Positions 12,841-24,683 of a stretch of DNA of 64,000 nt are shown piece by piece (the stretch's first letter is position 1; each line of letters opens with the position of its first letter). The notes beneath the pieces were generated by a model that did not search any database, was not told the DNA's origin, and worked only from the letters and a program-made list of their open reading frames with translations. Origin of the DNA: Laguncularia racemosa (lineage: Eukaryota; Streptophyta; Magnoliopsida; Myrtales; Combretaceae). Location: NCBI GenBank assembly GCA_037954665.1, contig JBBMOL010000022.1:1302001-1366000 (forward strand), read 5' to 3'. The translations under genes and the position numbers were made by a program.

Positions 12841-13296
12841 CAATTATGGGTTGATTTGTGGAGAGGCTTTCAAGGTGTTGCGGAAAGAACCACAGTTACT
12901 TATATATGAGATAGAGGAAACAGAGAAGAAGATTGAGTTGTTGCTGCATGAGATGAAATTTGATATTGGGTGCATGGTTGACTTGCCTAAGTATTTGAGG
13001 GTGAATTTTGTAAAACGGATGGTTCATGGATACAACGTGATAAAGAACTTGAGAACAAAATATGGAATTGGTTTTCTCATTGGGTCGAGAGATATTATAA
13101 GGCCAAATATGCTAAAGTTCTACAACCTATACATCAGCCATATCTGGAGACCGTGAGGATATTTGAAAGCCATGCTGGTACAGAAAGCAGAAAGCAGCAT
13201 CCTGTTAAAATTTGGAAGCTTTTCTAGCCAAAGAAGCAACCAGAAACTACTGATGATGAAAAAAACATTGGGTACTTCATGGAACCAAAAGTTTAA
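12384..13296 (+). repeat. Tandem duplication of the 3' end of the mTERF gene (457 + 456 bp)
   Basis: 12384-12840 and 12841-13296 align end to end with one single-base length difference, about 85% identical over the first 290 bases by eye. Unit 1 starts cagttatggg and unit 2 caattatggg; each ends just after a TAA stop. The sequence after unit 2 again begins cag, so the breakpoints share two or three bases (CA/CAG). Confidence 0.93.
12841..13296 (+). pseudogene. Truncated second copy of the mTERF C-terminal region
   Basis: Translates from 12851 as an mTERF C-terminal segment of about 100 residues (KEPQLLIY, DLPKYLRVN, FYNLY are recognisable), collinear with residues about 300-451 of the upstream gene. 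It has no start codon of its own and follows the upstream TAA directly. A base lost near 13133 relative to unit 1 shifts the frame just before the conserved KPYPEC-like motif and gives a stop at 13156. Downstream similarity continues at the DNA level to the second TAA. It cannot be translated as part of the first copy and is best read as 3' UTR or dead sequence. Confidence 0.88.
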
Positions 13297-16128
13297 CAGG
13301 GGGCAGCTTGCATATCTTCGTCCAGTCAAAAGGATTGGACTAGTAATTCAGAATAGATGGCAGTGAGATTATCTGAATTCTCGTGGTCTATGCTTGTTTA
13401 AAGTTTTAGAATCTTTCCTACTGCAAAAGTGAGCAGTGGGTGTCATTACCTTATCAGCCATCTGTGCATTAGTCTACTGCAATTGCATCTCTTTGCAATC
13501 ATGTGAGGGTAAAGCTGCATGTCTTTTAAGTTGGCTAGACTTTCTGTCAGTGTAAGGAGTAAAGGGTGCCGGCAGGGAGGCTTTTGTAATGTGCAAATTT
13601 GGTGAGTAACATTGTCCCCCTAATTGATATTATATACATCTGTGAAGTAATAGACTTGGGCTTAGTTGATGTTCAAAATATACTAGTCTCTTAAAAGGTC
13701 TCTACATTTTTTCCTCAGCATAATGCATACTCAATGAAGAATTTATAAGGAATATGATACCTCTTCTACAAAGAATGCAAGTCTTATATATCTATTTTTC
13801 CTGCAATCAAGAATACAGATTAGCACTTATCCCAATAAAAAGAATACAGATTAGCAATGTTATTCACGAAGTTTGATTTTTTGGCAATATTTCATTACTT
13901 TTGCCACTTCTGTTTCCACAAGCTGTCATGTAGGGAACTTTGTTGATAGACCTCTTATCTTTGTGGTTGAGCAGTTGGATCTGCTTATAAAGTACAAACA
14001 GTGGCCACCCATATGTATATATTTTTTATGAGTCACATATATTGTGGTAAACAATGTAAAGTAGTTAGAAGTTCGAATTGATGCCAATAACAATGTAGTC
14101 TCCTTCAAAATAATGTTAAATGTGAAAAGTTATTCTTTGAACTTCTTTTCAATTTTTCTGGGATCTGAAAGCAAATATAATGTTGCTGGTTCTTGATTTT
14201 ACCAGTTCACTATAATTTAAGCAAATTTAGAATCATGAAATTTTTTAAAACAGTATTGCATTCATTATTTTGATCTTGACCTCGTGATACTTTGCAAATT
14301 TAAAGGGGACTTCAGTTCTATTTTAGATTCCCTCCCTGCAAATTTAACTTGAATCATGTGAGGATATGTTTTAGATGCATTTTGGCCATAACATTTCTCC
14401 ATTAAAGAAGTAGGCTCCATTTGCTTCAATGGTAGTTTCTCTTCTGGCTTCAGTTTGTATGTGGCTTTTATTGAAGGATTTTGCATAATGATGGCTTTTA
14501 ACATTTTCTTTCAGTTTTGTGTCTTTTTCGGCCAGAAAATGAGCAAGTGAACCCGTGGGACTTAGTCCATGCATTTAAGCCCTTGAACTTTAGTCATGTG
14601 CAATCCCCTGCATTCTTGTGTACAATCAAGTCAACCCTAAAAATTTTCAAAATTGTGACAAGTTGACAGATTTGTGTAGAAGCAGTAATATCTACTTCCC
14701 ATTAATACCTGTTGGACATGGCATTTGAAAATGACATTTTATTAACATGTCTATCTTTTTATATAAAATTCAGGTAAGTTGTGGAATATCTCTTTTTGGC
14801 TCCTTCATCGGAGGAAGTACCCTATATCTCAGCTTATCATGAAGGCCATGGTCTGCCTTTATCTCTAAAAAATATGGGATGAGCCTGGTCGCTGCCTTGC
14901 CACTTGCCAGACCCTCTCTGGTTTCAAATTAAGTTACTGTTCACTTAGTTAAATGGAATAATTATTATAGATGATTGGATAAGGTTGTAATAATGCCTAA
15001 ATAGTTACTCCTTGGTATAGTTGACTGGATGGATTATTCAGTTAGTTGAATGATTTTCAGGAATAAGAGCCCAATAACAAAAACCTTACTGTAAGTATAA
15101 GACCTTTATGTATAATCTTGTAATTATAACATTGTCATCATAATTGTTCTAGAAAGATTGTCGTAAAGTGATCACAGAACCTTCATACAACCGGGCTAGT
15201 TTCAAAGGCTTGAAGGAGCTTATTCAAAAGTCCTAAACCGTAATCTTGCAAAGTCTTTGTCCACCTTATGGCTCCGTACCTTTCTCATCTCTCTCTTGGT
15301 GTGTGGGTGTGGATTTCATCGATGACGGGAATTCCCCCTACCCATAGTAGAGGGGGCTGGTGGCATATCAGTTGTAAGTATAAGACCTTTATGTATAATC
15401 TTATAGTTATAACATTGTCATCATAATTGTATGATTATGTCATGTTACTTATAATTATAAAATTAATATGTACAATATTTTAGACATAATAATTATCAAC
15501 TTATACATTATATATTATTAAGTATTTATGATCAAGTTGTATATTATTTATATGCATTACCTATTATCGTAATTTTGGCAATTAATATAGCAATAATTTT
15601 AATTATATCATTATTTTATGTTAATCATTATTATACCTTTAACTATATACTTGCTTTACTCAAAAAAAAAAAGAAAAGAAAAATACTATATACTTAATAT
15701 TGATCAAGTATTAAATATACAATAATTATTAATTATTATATTAAATCATACATTGTATTGTATATATTACTAAACATCATGTAATTACTTCATTATGTTA
15801 TATTATATATTATTTATATTTATATCTAGAAATATATATTTATAATATAATATTAAAATATTATTTTTATTTAGCAGTATAAATATCATATTTAATTGTG
15901 TAATATGATATGTTAATATCATTATTACATTGTTAAGAGATATGTAATCATAAAATGAATATTATAACCTAATATAAATTTGCTTCAAATATTATTTATA
16001 TTTATTATCTTATATAATTTTAATAGTATGCTATATTTATTTGTTTTATCATTTATATTTATTTATGAAATTTCATAATATTATATTATGTATTATAATA
16101 TAATATCATAATTATAGTTTAAAATTAT
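13297..16128. other. Gene-free DNA downstream of mTERF, including its likely 3' UTR
   Basis: The first kilobase is less AT-rich and could be transcribed 3' UTR; no poly(A) signal can be chosen with confidence. After about 15430 the sequence becomes extremely AT-rich up to the E1 insertion site. No ORF with family similarity was seen. Confidence 0.5.
15090..15430. repeat. 58-bp direct repeat flanking 225 bp
   Basis: 15090-15147 and 15373-15430 begin TGTAAGTATAAGACC and end CATCATAATTGT, differing at about two positions. The DNA between them includes a GC-richer stretch (15290-15360). The layout recalls a miniature LTR element, but I see no primer binding site or polypurine tract, so it may be a simple dispersed duplication. 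Confidence 0.7.
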
Positions 16129-16414
16129 TGATATGATCTCTCGGGTTGAGAGGGGCTAAGGGGTAGCTTGTGGGGGTGTGTTAGGTGTGTGTTGTGTAGT
16201 GTTGCTGTGTAATATGTTAGTAGTGTAGGTTGTGTGGTGTTTTGTTTGTGTGACCTGGTTAGTGTGAGTGATGTGGGTGTGCTGATGTGGCTAAGAGGCT
16301 AGGGTGTTATTTGCTGGAGGTGTGGGAGCTGACGTGGATAAAAGGAGTGGGATGACATGGACAAGCTAGGGGGTTTAAATAGTGCCAATTTGGGAGGGAA
16401 AGATAGTTATGAAT
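16129..16414 (+). repeat. 5' LTR fragment of E1
   Basis: Matches 21006-21296 nearly base for base (shared phrases such as GGGTAGCTTGTGGGGG, GGTGTGGGAGCTGA, GGATAAAAGGAGTGGGATGA). Similarity stops abruptly after AGTTATGAAT at 16414; the remaining 240 or so bases of the LTR are missing here. Confidence 0.88.
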
Positions 16415-16415
16415 T

Positions 16416-19400
16416 TGTGATATCTTGAAAATTTGAAAAATAATATAAAAATATAAAAAAATAGCGGAATAATAGATACTTCTAGGTCGGGGTAGCGAGA
16501 ATGATAATTTTGCAATATTAAATTTTTTTAGAAAATTTTGAAGAAAAATTTAAAACATTGTGATACATTAATATTATTCTAATAATTTACGAATAATCGA
16601 AAACTTATGATAAATAATAATAGCTTTTAAAATAGAAAAATGAGGAAGACATGAAATCTGTTTGATAAGTATACCAAATAGATATTTAAAACAATTAAAA
16701 AGAATAATTGTATGCAAAGGAAAAAGGATAACGAGTGTAAAATTTCAAATTATATGAAATATATTACTAAATAAATTTAGAAAATGAAGTAATCAATAAA
16801 TATCTGTATATAGGTATATAAAAAAATAAATAAAAATAATTATAAGTCATAATTTTAGTTCGTGCAATTTAAATTAAAAGAATAAATTTTTTGAAACATA
16901 AATTACGAATAATATTGAGTTAAATAATGAAATTAATTGAAATTATAGATTTAGGAAATTTAAATGAAAAATTTGAATAAATATTTAAGTTTAGAATAAT
17001 CAAATTAGCTTAAACGTAAAGTTTCATAATAAAATATTAAAAATAATGTTGTATGCACACGAAATATTAAAATATAAATAATTATAATATATATAAATAT
17101 ATGTATGCATATGGAGGTATGAACAGGAAAAAAAAATGCTATAAAAGGGAGAAAAGAAGACGCCAGAAGGAACGAGAAAAAGTGAGAATGAGAGAGAATC
17201 AGAGGAAGATAGCAGGGGACAACGAGGAATGCGAGAGAAAAGAAAAGAAAAGAAAAAGAAAGGAAAAAAGAAAAAAAAAACAAAAAAGGAAAAAGGAAAA
17301 ACAAACAAAAAAATTCATAACCGATTGCCGTGACTGCCAATGTATTCCTTGAGGTAAGTACAACTCAACAAGACTAAGTTCATGCAAAACAAAATTATTT
17401 TTTTTTTATATAGATACTAATATCAATTATGTAAAAATTTTAATATTTAGCCTAGAAATTAGTCATATCAGTTAGAAATATTATAGATATGAGTATCATG
17501 AATTCGAATAGTAATGTAATAATGTATTTCTACTTGAGTTTTAGGCAAGAAAAAATTATTTTAAAATATACCCAAAAATTTTTAGTAAAATCGAGGAAAG
17601 CGAAGCTTGGCGGTGTGTGTGGGGATGGGGAAGTGATCCGATGTGTGAAGTGTGTATGGATGTGCAAGTGTGTCACGTGGAGGAAGTGTCGGTGTATATG
17701 TGGGTGTGTACTGAAATGTGTGTGTGTATGTGTGCCAATGCACGTGTGTGTATGTGTGTGTGTGTTGATACGTGTACATGTGTATACGTGTGTCGGTGTG
17801 TATGTACGTGTGTACGTGAGGTGTATGTGTGTTTGTGTATGAGCGTGAGTGTACGTGGTGGAGATGTGTGCATGTGTGGGTAGATGTATGGGAAACATGA
17901 AGGTGCATGAGAGTGTATGTGTGGAGTGGATGTATGGTGTATGTGTGTGATGTTCAAAGTGAAAGTATGTAGCGAAGAATAAGAAGTAAAAGAATTGGGA
18001 AAAAGGGGAAAGAAGGAACGAAAGGGAAGAAGTGAAAGAAGAGAAGTCCAGGAAATGAAGGAAATAAGTGTGTATGTATGTAGAATTGAACGGAAGATAA
18101 GAGATATTATTGGTATAGAAACGGCAGCTTAAGTAGCTTGACTAAGCGATCAAGTTATAAAAGGGAGTCTTGGAAATGTATGCGTGCCGTTGATGAAATG
18201 ATTATGTATATGAGCGAGTGTGGAGAGGATATATAATTATAAGATTATGAAATACTAATGTAAAACGAGGAAATTAGACCAAAATATTAAATTAGGTATA
18301 AGTAAAATATAAACGAACGTTACTTAATATCTTTAGTTAAATTAAGGCTCGGCTTAGATCTAGATATTTAGCTTATTTTATTTTATCTTATCATTAGGTA
18401 AAAGGATTATATGTCGGAACCACTCGACGACGGCTAAGTGTAAAGACAACCATAAACAAGTGAGTGGGAAACTCCATGATATGCTACAATGTTGTGATTG
18501 ATTTTGATATGCCATATTCGATCGTCATACGTTTGTATATGTGTATGTACATATATGTGTGTGAATATGCATATTTTTTGGGTGTGAAAGTACGAGTTAT
18601 ATATGTGTATGTGTTGATACATGTGTGTATATGTATGTATGCATATGAAGTACAATTACGTATAAAAAAAAAGTACGCGGGAGTAAGCATCCATTCGTAG
18701 TTTTTCATAAACAGGGTTAGCATGGGTCTCAGCATGGCCATGCTCAAGGTCGTACTGACTTTGAAACGCATTATCTTTAGTGCCAGGTTCACCATGGGCT
18801 CCAGCACGACCGTGCTTGGGGCGGGGCTGAAATGTTTTTTGCTTCTGATCATTTTTTTTTGACTTAGCACAGGTTGTGCTGAACTAAAATTTCAATTTCC
18901 TTCATTTTTCACAAACAATTCATTTTATTTTTTCCTCATACCATCCTTAGCCCTCTCTTTTGTCTCCATAAAAAAAAAAAAATTAAATTTTATAATGGAT
19001 GCGAAATCGCACAATTGAAGAAGGGTTCAAGAGTGCGAGATGTGATGGGTCGACTTTGAAATTGAAATGATAGTTTGCTGCTTATTTGTTGAATGGTCAA
19101 TAAAATTTTGTTACTTCCTTCTTGTAGATTGATTGTTATCATATATTGATTGATCACTTTAAGTCGATTAATCAACAAGTTGAGATTTAACTAAAATGAG
19201 ACATGCATTACGAGACATTATATAAGTTTGAAGGCCATCACTATCATAGGCTATCCGAAAGTAATTGTGATATTACTAAGCCGTCTTGAGCGAACTACTA
19301 GACTAGAGGATTGTTTGTGCCTTGCCGGTTCCTTGTCCGGAGTGTCTTTGAGGGTGTTGCTCCGATTGTTGCAAAGGCACGGGAATGTCCGGTACTAAAA

Positions 19401-19460
19401 TGAATATATGATAATTATTAAATTAATGAGAAATTAAATCGGGTTGTAAGACCTAGGCAC
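16416..19460 (+). mobile_element. Probable long-LTR (Tekay/Del-like) segment inside E1's 5' LTR
   Basis: Left end TGTGATATCTTGAAAATTTG resembles the start of the long LTRs of Tekay/Del-type chromoviruses, as I remember them, after C-to-T decay. It holds a TATAAAAGGG core near 17140, purine-rich DNA (17120-17310), a G/T-biased block (17600-17960) and GC-richer palindromic motifs around GCATGG/CATGC (18720-18800). No coding region is seen. The right end near 19450-19462 is estimated from where sequence resembling E1's leader begins; no matching TSD was found, so insertion was accompanied by deletion or the boundary is wrong. Confidence 0.45.
17600..17960 (+). repeat. Degenerate TG/TATG-rich block
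   Basis: About 360 bases dominated by GTGTGTATGTG variants on the plus strand. It opens long ORFs in several frames on both strands (Cys/Val/Met-rich and His/Thr-rich), which is expected from a low-complexity dinucleotide tract and not evidence of a gene. Confidence 0.85.
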
Positions 19461-19519
19461 TGATGATGGCTTCGGAATCCTTAACCCAAGGTCAAGGGGC
19501 GTAAACCCTAAACTTCACA

Positions 19520-19533
19520 TTGGTTATCAAAAG
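19520..19533 (+). other. Degenerate primer binding site of E1
   Basis: TTGGTTATCAAAAG resembles TTGGTATCAAAG, the initiator-tRNA-Met-type site found intact in E2 and F, with two extra bases. It lies 80 bases upstream of the gag ATG, the expected position. Confidence 0.45.
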
Positions 19534-19612
19534 ACCACGTTAACTGTTGGAAACTTGATGGGAAATCATATCAAGAAACCTCGGAAAACCACAATATTCG
19601 AAGACTCGCGCC

Positions 19613-20870
19613 ATGACTCGGATGGAGGCACGAGTGGAGGCTTTGGAGAAAAATGTGGAGGACATCCATAGCGGGGTGGCTGAGATTCAACATCAGCGAA
19701 TTTCCATGGATAGTGAATAGAAATTGATGATCGAAGAGGTTACTACGATGCAAGGAAAAACGGATCAAATGCAGAAATTGCTAGAAGACATATGGTTTGG
19801 AAGGAATACGGGACTCAATACTGGAGAGAGTTTGGTGGTGCTGCGGGATCATGGAAAACGACCTGAGGAAATATGACTGGTGGAAATTAATTTTGATTTC
19901 CATACTAATGTAGTTCATGCGAAGGAACTGGACGAGGAATATAGTTTGAATGCATCGAGATTTGTCCTTCCCATCTTCGATGGTGTCGATCCGTTGAATT
20001 GGATCTTGTTGGCGAAACAATACTTTTTGATTCAATGAACACGAGTTGAACGTCAAGTGGAGTTGGCAGCTATGTGTATGCAGGGACGCTGTATCCATTG
20101 GTTTCACATGCTTCAACAATGGGAACTTGACCTTGATTGGCCTAAACTAAAGATGGAAATGATGAAGTGCTATGCTGGACAGATGGCCTCCAATCCGTTC
20201 AAGCGCCTTTCTCAACTCCGACAAGGGGGCCGGTATTCCAATATATTGAAGATTTTGAGTCGTTGACATCCCAAGCTCCGGCTATACCGGAAATGCAGCT
20301 GCTGGGCTATTTTTTGGGAGGACTACGGAATGCAATCCAGACTAGAGTGGATATTTTTCTCCTTTGACACTGGAACGAGCCATGAAATTGGCTTTGAAAA
20401 TTGAAAAAGAATATGAGAATGGTATTTTTGTTGCATCCGACCAAGTAAGTGGAGGTTGAGCTAATGTCAGGCAACATTACTTCCTTTGCAGCCCTCCTAC
20501 CAAGTTCTCGTATCAAGGGTATTCTGTTCCTACAACTTCATTGCTGCCTTCTATTCCTCATAATTCACGTTTTCTTAGAGGAGATGAGAAGATATTGGAG
20601 AGTAACTCGTTTGGGACAGCTGGGGAGAATGTTCCTATGCTTAGAAAATTTGAGACAGCTGGTGGAGTCAATTCTCAAGTGGTATCCAGTTCTGGTTCTA
20701 TCAAGGAAGGCAGTCGTCGTTCTCATGGGCAACAACAACTCTCAGATGCTGAATTCTTGGAGAAGAAGACTAAGGGATTGTGCTTTAAGTGTGATTAACC
20801 TTTTAACTCTAATCGTTGTTGCCCAAATAAATATCTTCGATTATTGGTATTGGAGGAGGAGCAAATAGGT
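19613..20870 (+). pseudogene. Broken gag of E1 (Retrotrans_gag core plus zinc-knuckle remnant)
   Basis: Gag is the capsid/nucleocapsid precursor of LTR retrotransposons. Starting at the ATG at 19613 (MTRMEARVEAL), the product reads as an N-terminal coiled coil, then a core with LPIFDGVDPLNWILLAKQYF and, after a frame change, VELAAMCMQGRCIHWFHM, YAGQMASNPFKRLSQLRQGG and YFLGGLRNAIQTRV, the order expected of Ty3/gypsy gag. LEKKTKGLCFKCD near 20750-20798 is the front of a CCHC knuckle, followed by a stop and CPNKYLRLL. Stops and frameshifts break it at least five times. Pol does not follow; the sequence jumps to DKDIVLGK-like pol-end or purine-tract DNA at 20975-21003, then the LTR. Confidence 0.75.
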
Positions 20871-21005
20871 GAAGGCGAAGAGTGGAAAGAGTTGCAAACA
20901 GCAGTGGGGGTTGGGTGAGCGAGGCAATCTTCTCTTGATGTGACGTGGATGGAAACATCCAGATTTTGTCCGTGAGGACAAGGACATTGTTTTAGGGAAG
21001 GTAAT

Positions 21006-21537
21006 TGATATGATCCCGCGAGTTGAGAGAGGCTGAGGGGTAGCTTGTGGGGGCTTGTTGGGTGTGTGTTATGTAATGTTGCTGTGTAATATGTTAATAG
21101 TTTAGGCTGTGTGGTGTTCTGTTTGTGTGTCCTGGTTAGTGTGAGTGATAGTGATGTGGGTGTCCTGACGTGGTCAAGAGGCTGGGGTGTGTTGTTTGCT
21201 AGAGGTGTGGGAGCTGATGTGGATAAAAGGAGTGGGATGATGTGGACAAGCTGGGGGGTTTAAATAGTTATGAATAATTTGGGAGGGAAACTCAGTTATG
21301 AATCATCTAGAACAATTTGGTTTGGCCTTGGTCTCGGAGAACTATTCTCCGGCTGAGCTGTAGCTCAGGATTTCTCCCAGTTCTTGTTCCGATTGACTTG
21401 AACTTGTGAAGAATTACTGTACATTTAATTTCTCTAGTTCACATGTATTGAATTGTGAAGGATTTCTGTGTAGTTGCTGTTCTCTTGGCATTCCTAGACC
21501 TATACTGTGATTTTTTCTTGTTCATCGGGTCTTATCA
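21006..21537 (+). repeat. 3' LTR of E1 (532 bp)
   Basis: Starts TGATATGATC right after the purine-rich AGGGAAGG tract and ends TCTTATCA, followed by the attat duplication. This is the complete reference LTR for E1. Confidence 0.85.
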
Positions 21538-21542
21538 ATTAT

Positions 21543-24500
21543 TTATATTCATTAATGTTTATAATAATTTATCATTTCTAATGCATGGAGATGGTGGGCC
21601 AGGCATTGCCAATGGTGGTAGTGGTAGTGGGTTTGGTGGTGATGGTAATAATGGCGGTGTGGTTTGCTCTATCAAGGGCAGGCATGGAAAGAGTCCATGA
21701 ATATAAGATGGTACAACAGAATTTGGTACAATCGTAAATTTCCATTTAATAAATTTAGAAATAGAAATTTACAATGGAATAACTATTACATGTTGAAAAT
21801 ATAAGTGAATACAATAATAACTACATCATAAGGAAAGAGGGAAAAACGAAACGAAATAGCAATTTATCCAAAGTGAAAATAACATAAAGTAGGGTGTAAG
21901 CTGCTCGTTTGCTGTGCCCGAGGGCTGCAGTGGAACTTCTAAATTCCAAGTCAGTGTTCATGTGGACAAACATTAAAGATGAGTTCATTCTCTTGGAATG
22001 GTTTCTTTTGAATGTGGACGAAGTACATGAACAACTGTCGAAAATTTTCATTTTGGTCTAAGAAGATGAAGAAGATGCCGCTTTTATTTTCTTCTGAATG
22101 CTTTTATCTGTGTTTTGTTATGAAAAGCAAATGTTTTGATTTATCTTTCATTTACAAAAATTTGGGAGGTTCAATATGGTTACAGAATTCTTTTTGATCT
22201 GTCCTTCCAATGTATTTGCTTTAGAAAATTTGTTGATTTTTAGCCCATAACACCTTGTATCTTACTCAGTCCTTGGTACTAAAATGAGAGTGGTAAAATC
22301 CCATAACACCTTGTATCTTACTCAGTCCTTGGTACTAAAATGAGAGTGGTGAAATTGCAGGTTAGATCTTGCTTTCTCATTCTTCACTTAGAAAGTATTA
22401 TGCTTTGAGCTGAAATTTCAATGATTCTAGGGTTGAGCCTTTAGTATCTTTGCAAATGCTTAACTTTTTCGTCTCTTTATTCACAGATGAAAAATTGATT
22501 TGCAGATATGCTACGTCCTCTCTGGGGAATGCATATCCATTAAAGAATGGTCCTGTGTCTCTTCAGGGATTTGGCTAATTTCTGATTGTCGGTGACTCTT
22601 GTGGGAAGACTTTGTTTGATTCATGCTCTTAGGTTAGCAACAGCATTTACTTACTGACCAGTACTCTTCGTGTTCTGGTATATGTACAGAAAATTGTGAA
22701 TCCCATTTTCTTCAACTTAAAAGAGGACGACCGACTATTTCATGTTCAAAATATGTGAATATGCCTTAGGCTGCGAATTGGTTGATACTGTTCAACCGAA
22801 TAGCTGTCCATTTCCTACACAATGAAGAATCCTGTCGTTTCTGCTTATCATTCATGGATAGTTTTAGTCTGATATCGAACCAATGATTAAGGAGAACTTT
22901 CGGGTTTGAAATCTACCAGGTAATATTACACTGTCAGGCAATCATAACCTGTGAGTTCTCCTTTTTTCTTTTTCTTTGGGTTTTTATGTGTAGCTTCTCT
23001 AAGTGCACCCTGTTTCAATAAAATGAAAGTAGAATTACAAACTTGAGGTTAAATACTAAATGGTAAGAAAAGGGATCTACAATCTTATTAAATATCATTC
23101 AGTGACATCCTCTGTAAAGAATCTCCTTTCATAATAAATAAATCAGTGAAGATTGAATAGCATCCACTTACTTTCATCTACCGTTCTTTTTGTGAGAACC
23201 CTTTACATACAACAATATAAAGCGTAGATGTATGCTTCTTATATGCAGGCACTGTCAGATTTGGTGGACATATTTTGTCCGAGAGCCCGATGTACAATTG
23301 GATGGAGTGGCTCCAAATTTCCATCAAGAGATATTTCTTCTTAGTCATAATGCTTCAGGATCTTTTAGATCAGACAGGGATTCTTAACCCAGGATTTGCG
23401 TTTTTTCTTAGACACAGAATTTGATCTGAGGCTTATGAGGTGCGTCTCGTGAGGTTCATTGAAAAAGAGTAATCAAAATTGTAATTATAATAAGTCATTA
23501 ATAAATAAAGTTTTGCGAAACTATAGATTAGGTAAGTGCTAGATTACTAGTACAATATATTTGTTTATACGAGTATCTGAGGAAAGAAATTTATGGATAA
23601 CTCTCTTTGTATGCAAATCAAATGGTGATATTCATTAAAGGAGGAACGTGCAATTTTGGCATGGGATAACCAACTATGGCAGAATCATTGGAGGTTGCTT
23701 CACCTAAATTAATTTTGCCAAATTATTTTCATTTACAATGTATGGTAAAGTGTAAGTGATAAATTGTTGCTTTTCCTATTACATTTTATTTTATTTTATT
23801 TTACCACAGTTAAACCAAAAGTTTAATTGAAAGTTAAAACAAAGCCTGTAGCAAATCACATTGACGTAAATGATTCAGGCTTGAATTCAAGATATGATGG
23901 GTGTGTGTGTGTTTTCTTTTGAAAGTGTTTCCGTCGTTATTGTTAATTTATTATAAATTATATGTATCTTAAACCTTTAATTACTCATAGTAAGTTATAT
24001 GTACAAATTTTAATATCTTCACTTGGGCACTGGGCAGATCTTACCAAGTTACGACTTTGTAATTAGAGCTTTTCCTCATTTTCATTATATATATATAGTG
24101 GTGAATAAACCCGTGATGTGTATACAGAAAATAAAATATAACAACCATTCATATAAAAAAAAAATATTAGTTACATGGCTTATGGAGGTGGAGAAATGAA
24201 TAAAAGTATTACTGTGATGGTTTGCATACAATTAGAAAAGTGGGGAAAATGAATAGATAATTTTAGTTTTGTTAGTATTTTACAATATTATTTTTCTATC
24301 AAAATTATTTTACTCTGAAGACAATGGCTATATAGTAAAATGAGGAGTAAACAATATTACAAAATATCAAAAACACCAAAACAATGATGTCCTTAATAAT
24401 ATAAGATGACGCAGATCATCAGTTTTCAGTGGCCAATGAGGAATCTATAGAGGATGAGAAACTAACTTGGGAGATTGCATTTGAGAAACTTGCCAATATG

Positions 24501-24683
24501 ACCTTGGCGAGTTTTGAGAGATTGGGAAAGAAGATTAATAGTGTTGCGATGGTGCAAAACCCCATTGAGTTTGTACAAGGAGTGATATTAATGTGAGGCA
24601 ATTTGATTGGTTCAATGGATGTTGGAGTTCATACACTTGAGAAGATGAAAAAAGTGGCACAGAGCCATATGTGCCACTAATAT
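21543..24683. other. Gene-poor DNA between E1 and E2
   Basis: Contains a short Gly/Ser-rich plus-strand reading frame (about 21580-21700), a 56-bp tandem duplication, and a plus-strand open stretch at 24418-24600 that reads KLTWEIAFEKLANMTL and then VQNPIEFVQG, which I cannot assign. None has enough length or context to call a gene. The surrounding sequence could include introns or UTRs of an unrecognised gene. Confidence 0.4.
22244..22355. repeat. Perfect or near-perfect 56-bp tandem duplication
   Basis: CCCATAACACCTTGTATCTT through GAGAGTGGT repeats head to tail at 22244 and 22300; one difference (GTAAAAT versus GTGAAAT) lies at the end. High identity implies a recent event or an assembly artefact. 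Confidence 0.92.

Larger units (their letters stand above)
16129..21537 (+). mobile_element. E1: gag-only Ty3/gypsy LTR retrotransposon remnant with a disrupted 5' LTR
   Basis: Outer ends are TGATATGATC (16129) and GTCTTATCA (21537), a TGATA/TATCA inverted terminal pair, flanked on both sides by attat (16124-16128 and 21538-21542). That marks one insertion event with a 5-bp TSD. The first 286 bases match the start of the intact 3' LTR (21006-21537). A foreign segment of about 3 kb then replaces the rest of the 5' LTR. Inside are a degenerate primer site, a broken gag, and a direct jump from just after the gag zinc knuckle to a pol-end-like stretch and purine tract beside the 3' LTR. No protease, reverse transcriptase, RNase H or integrase is present. 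Confidence 0.85.

Noticed and set aside
17005..17387. Phe/Ser-rich minus-strand and Lys/Arg-rich plus-strand ORFs
   Set aside because: Products of a purine-rich tract within an LTR-like segment; no domain and no conserved start context.
17489..17957. Several overlapping long ORFs on both strands (Cys/Val/Met-rich and His/Thr-rich)
   Set aside because: All come from a degenerate TG/TATG tract; opposite-strand and multi-frame openness is a composition artefact.
24419..24601. 60-codon minus-strand ORF
   Set aside because: The plus strand of the same stretch reads more like protein (KLTWEIAFEKLANMTL), but neither could be assigned to a family, so no gene was called.
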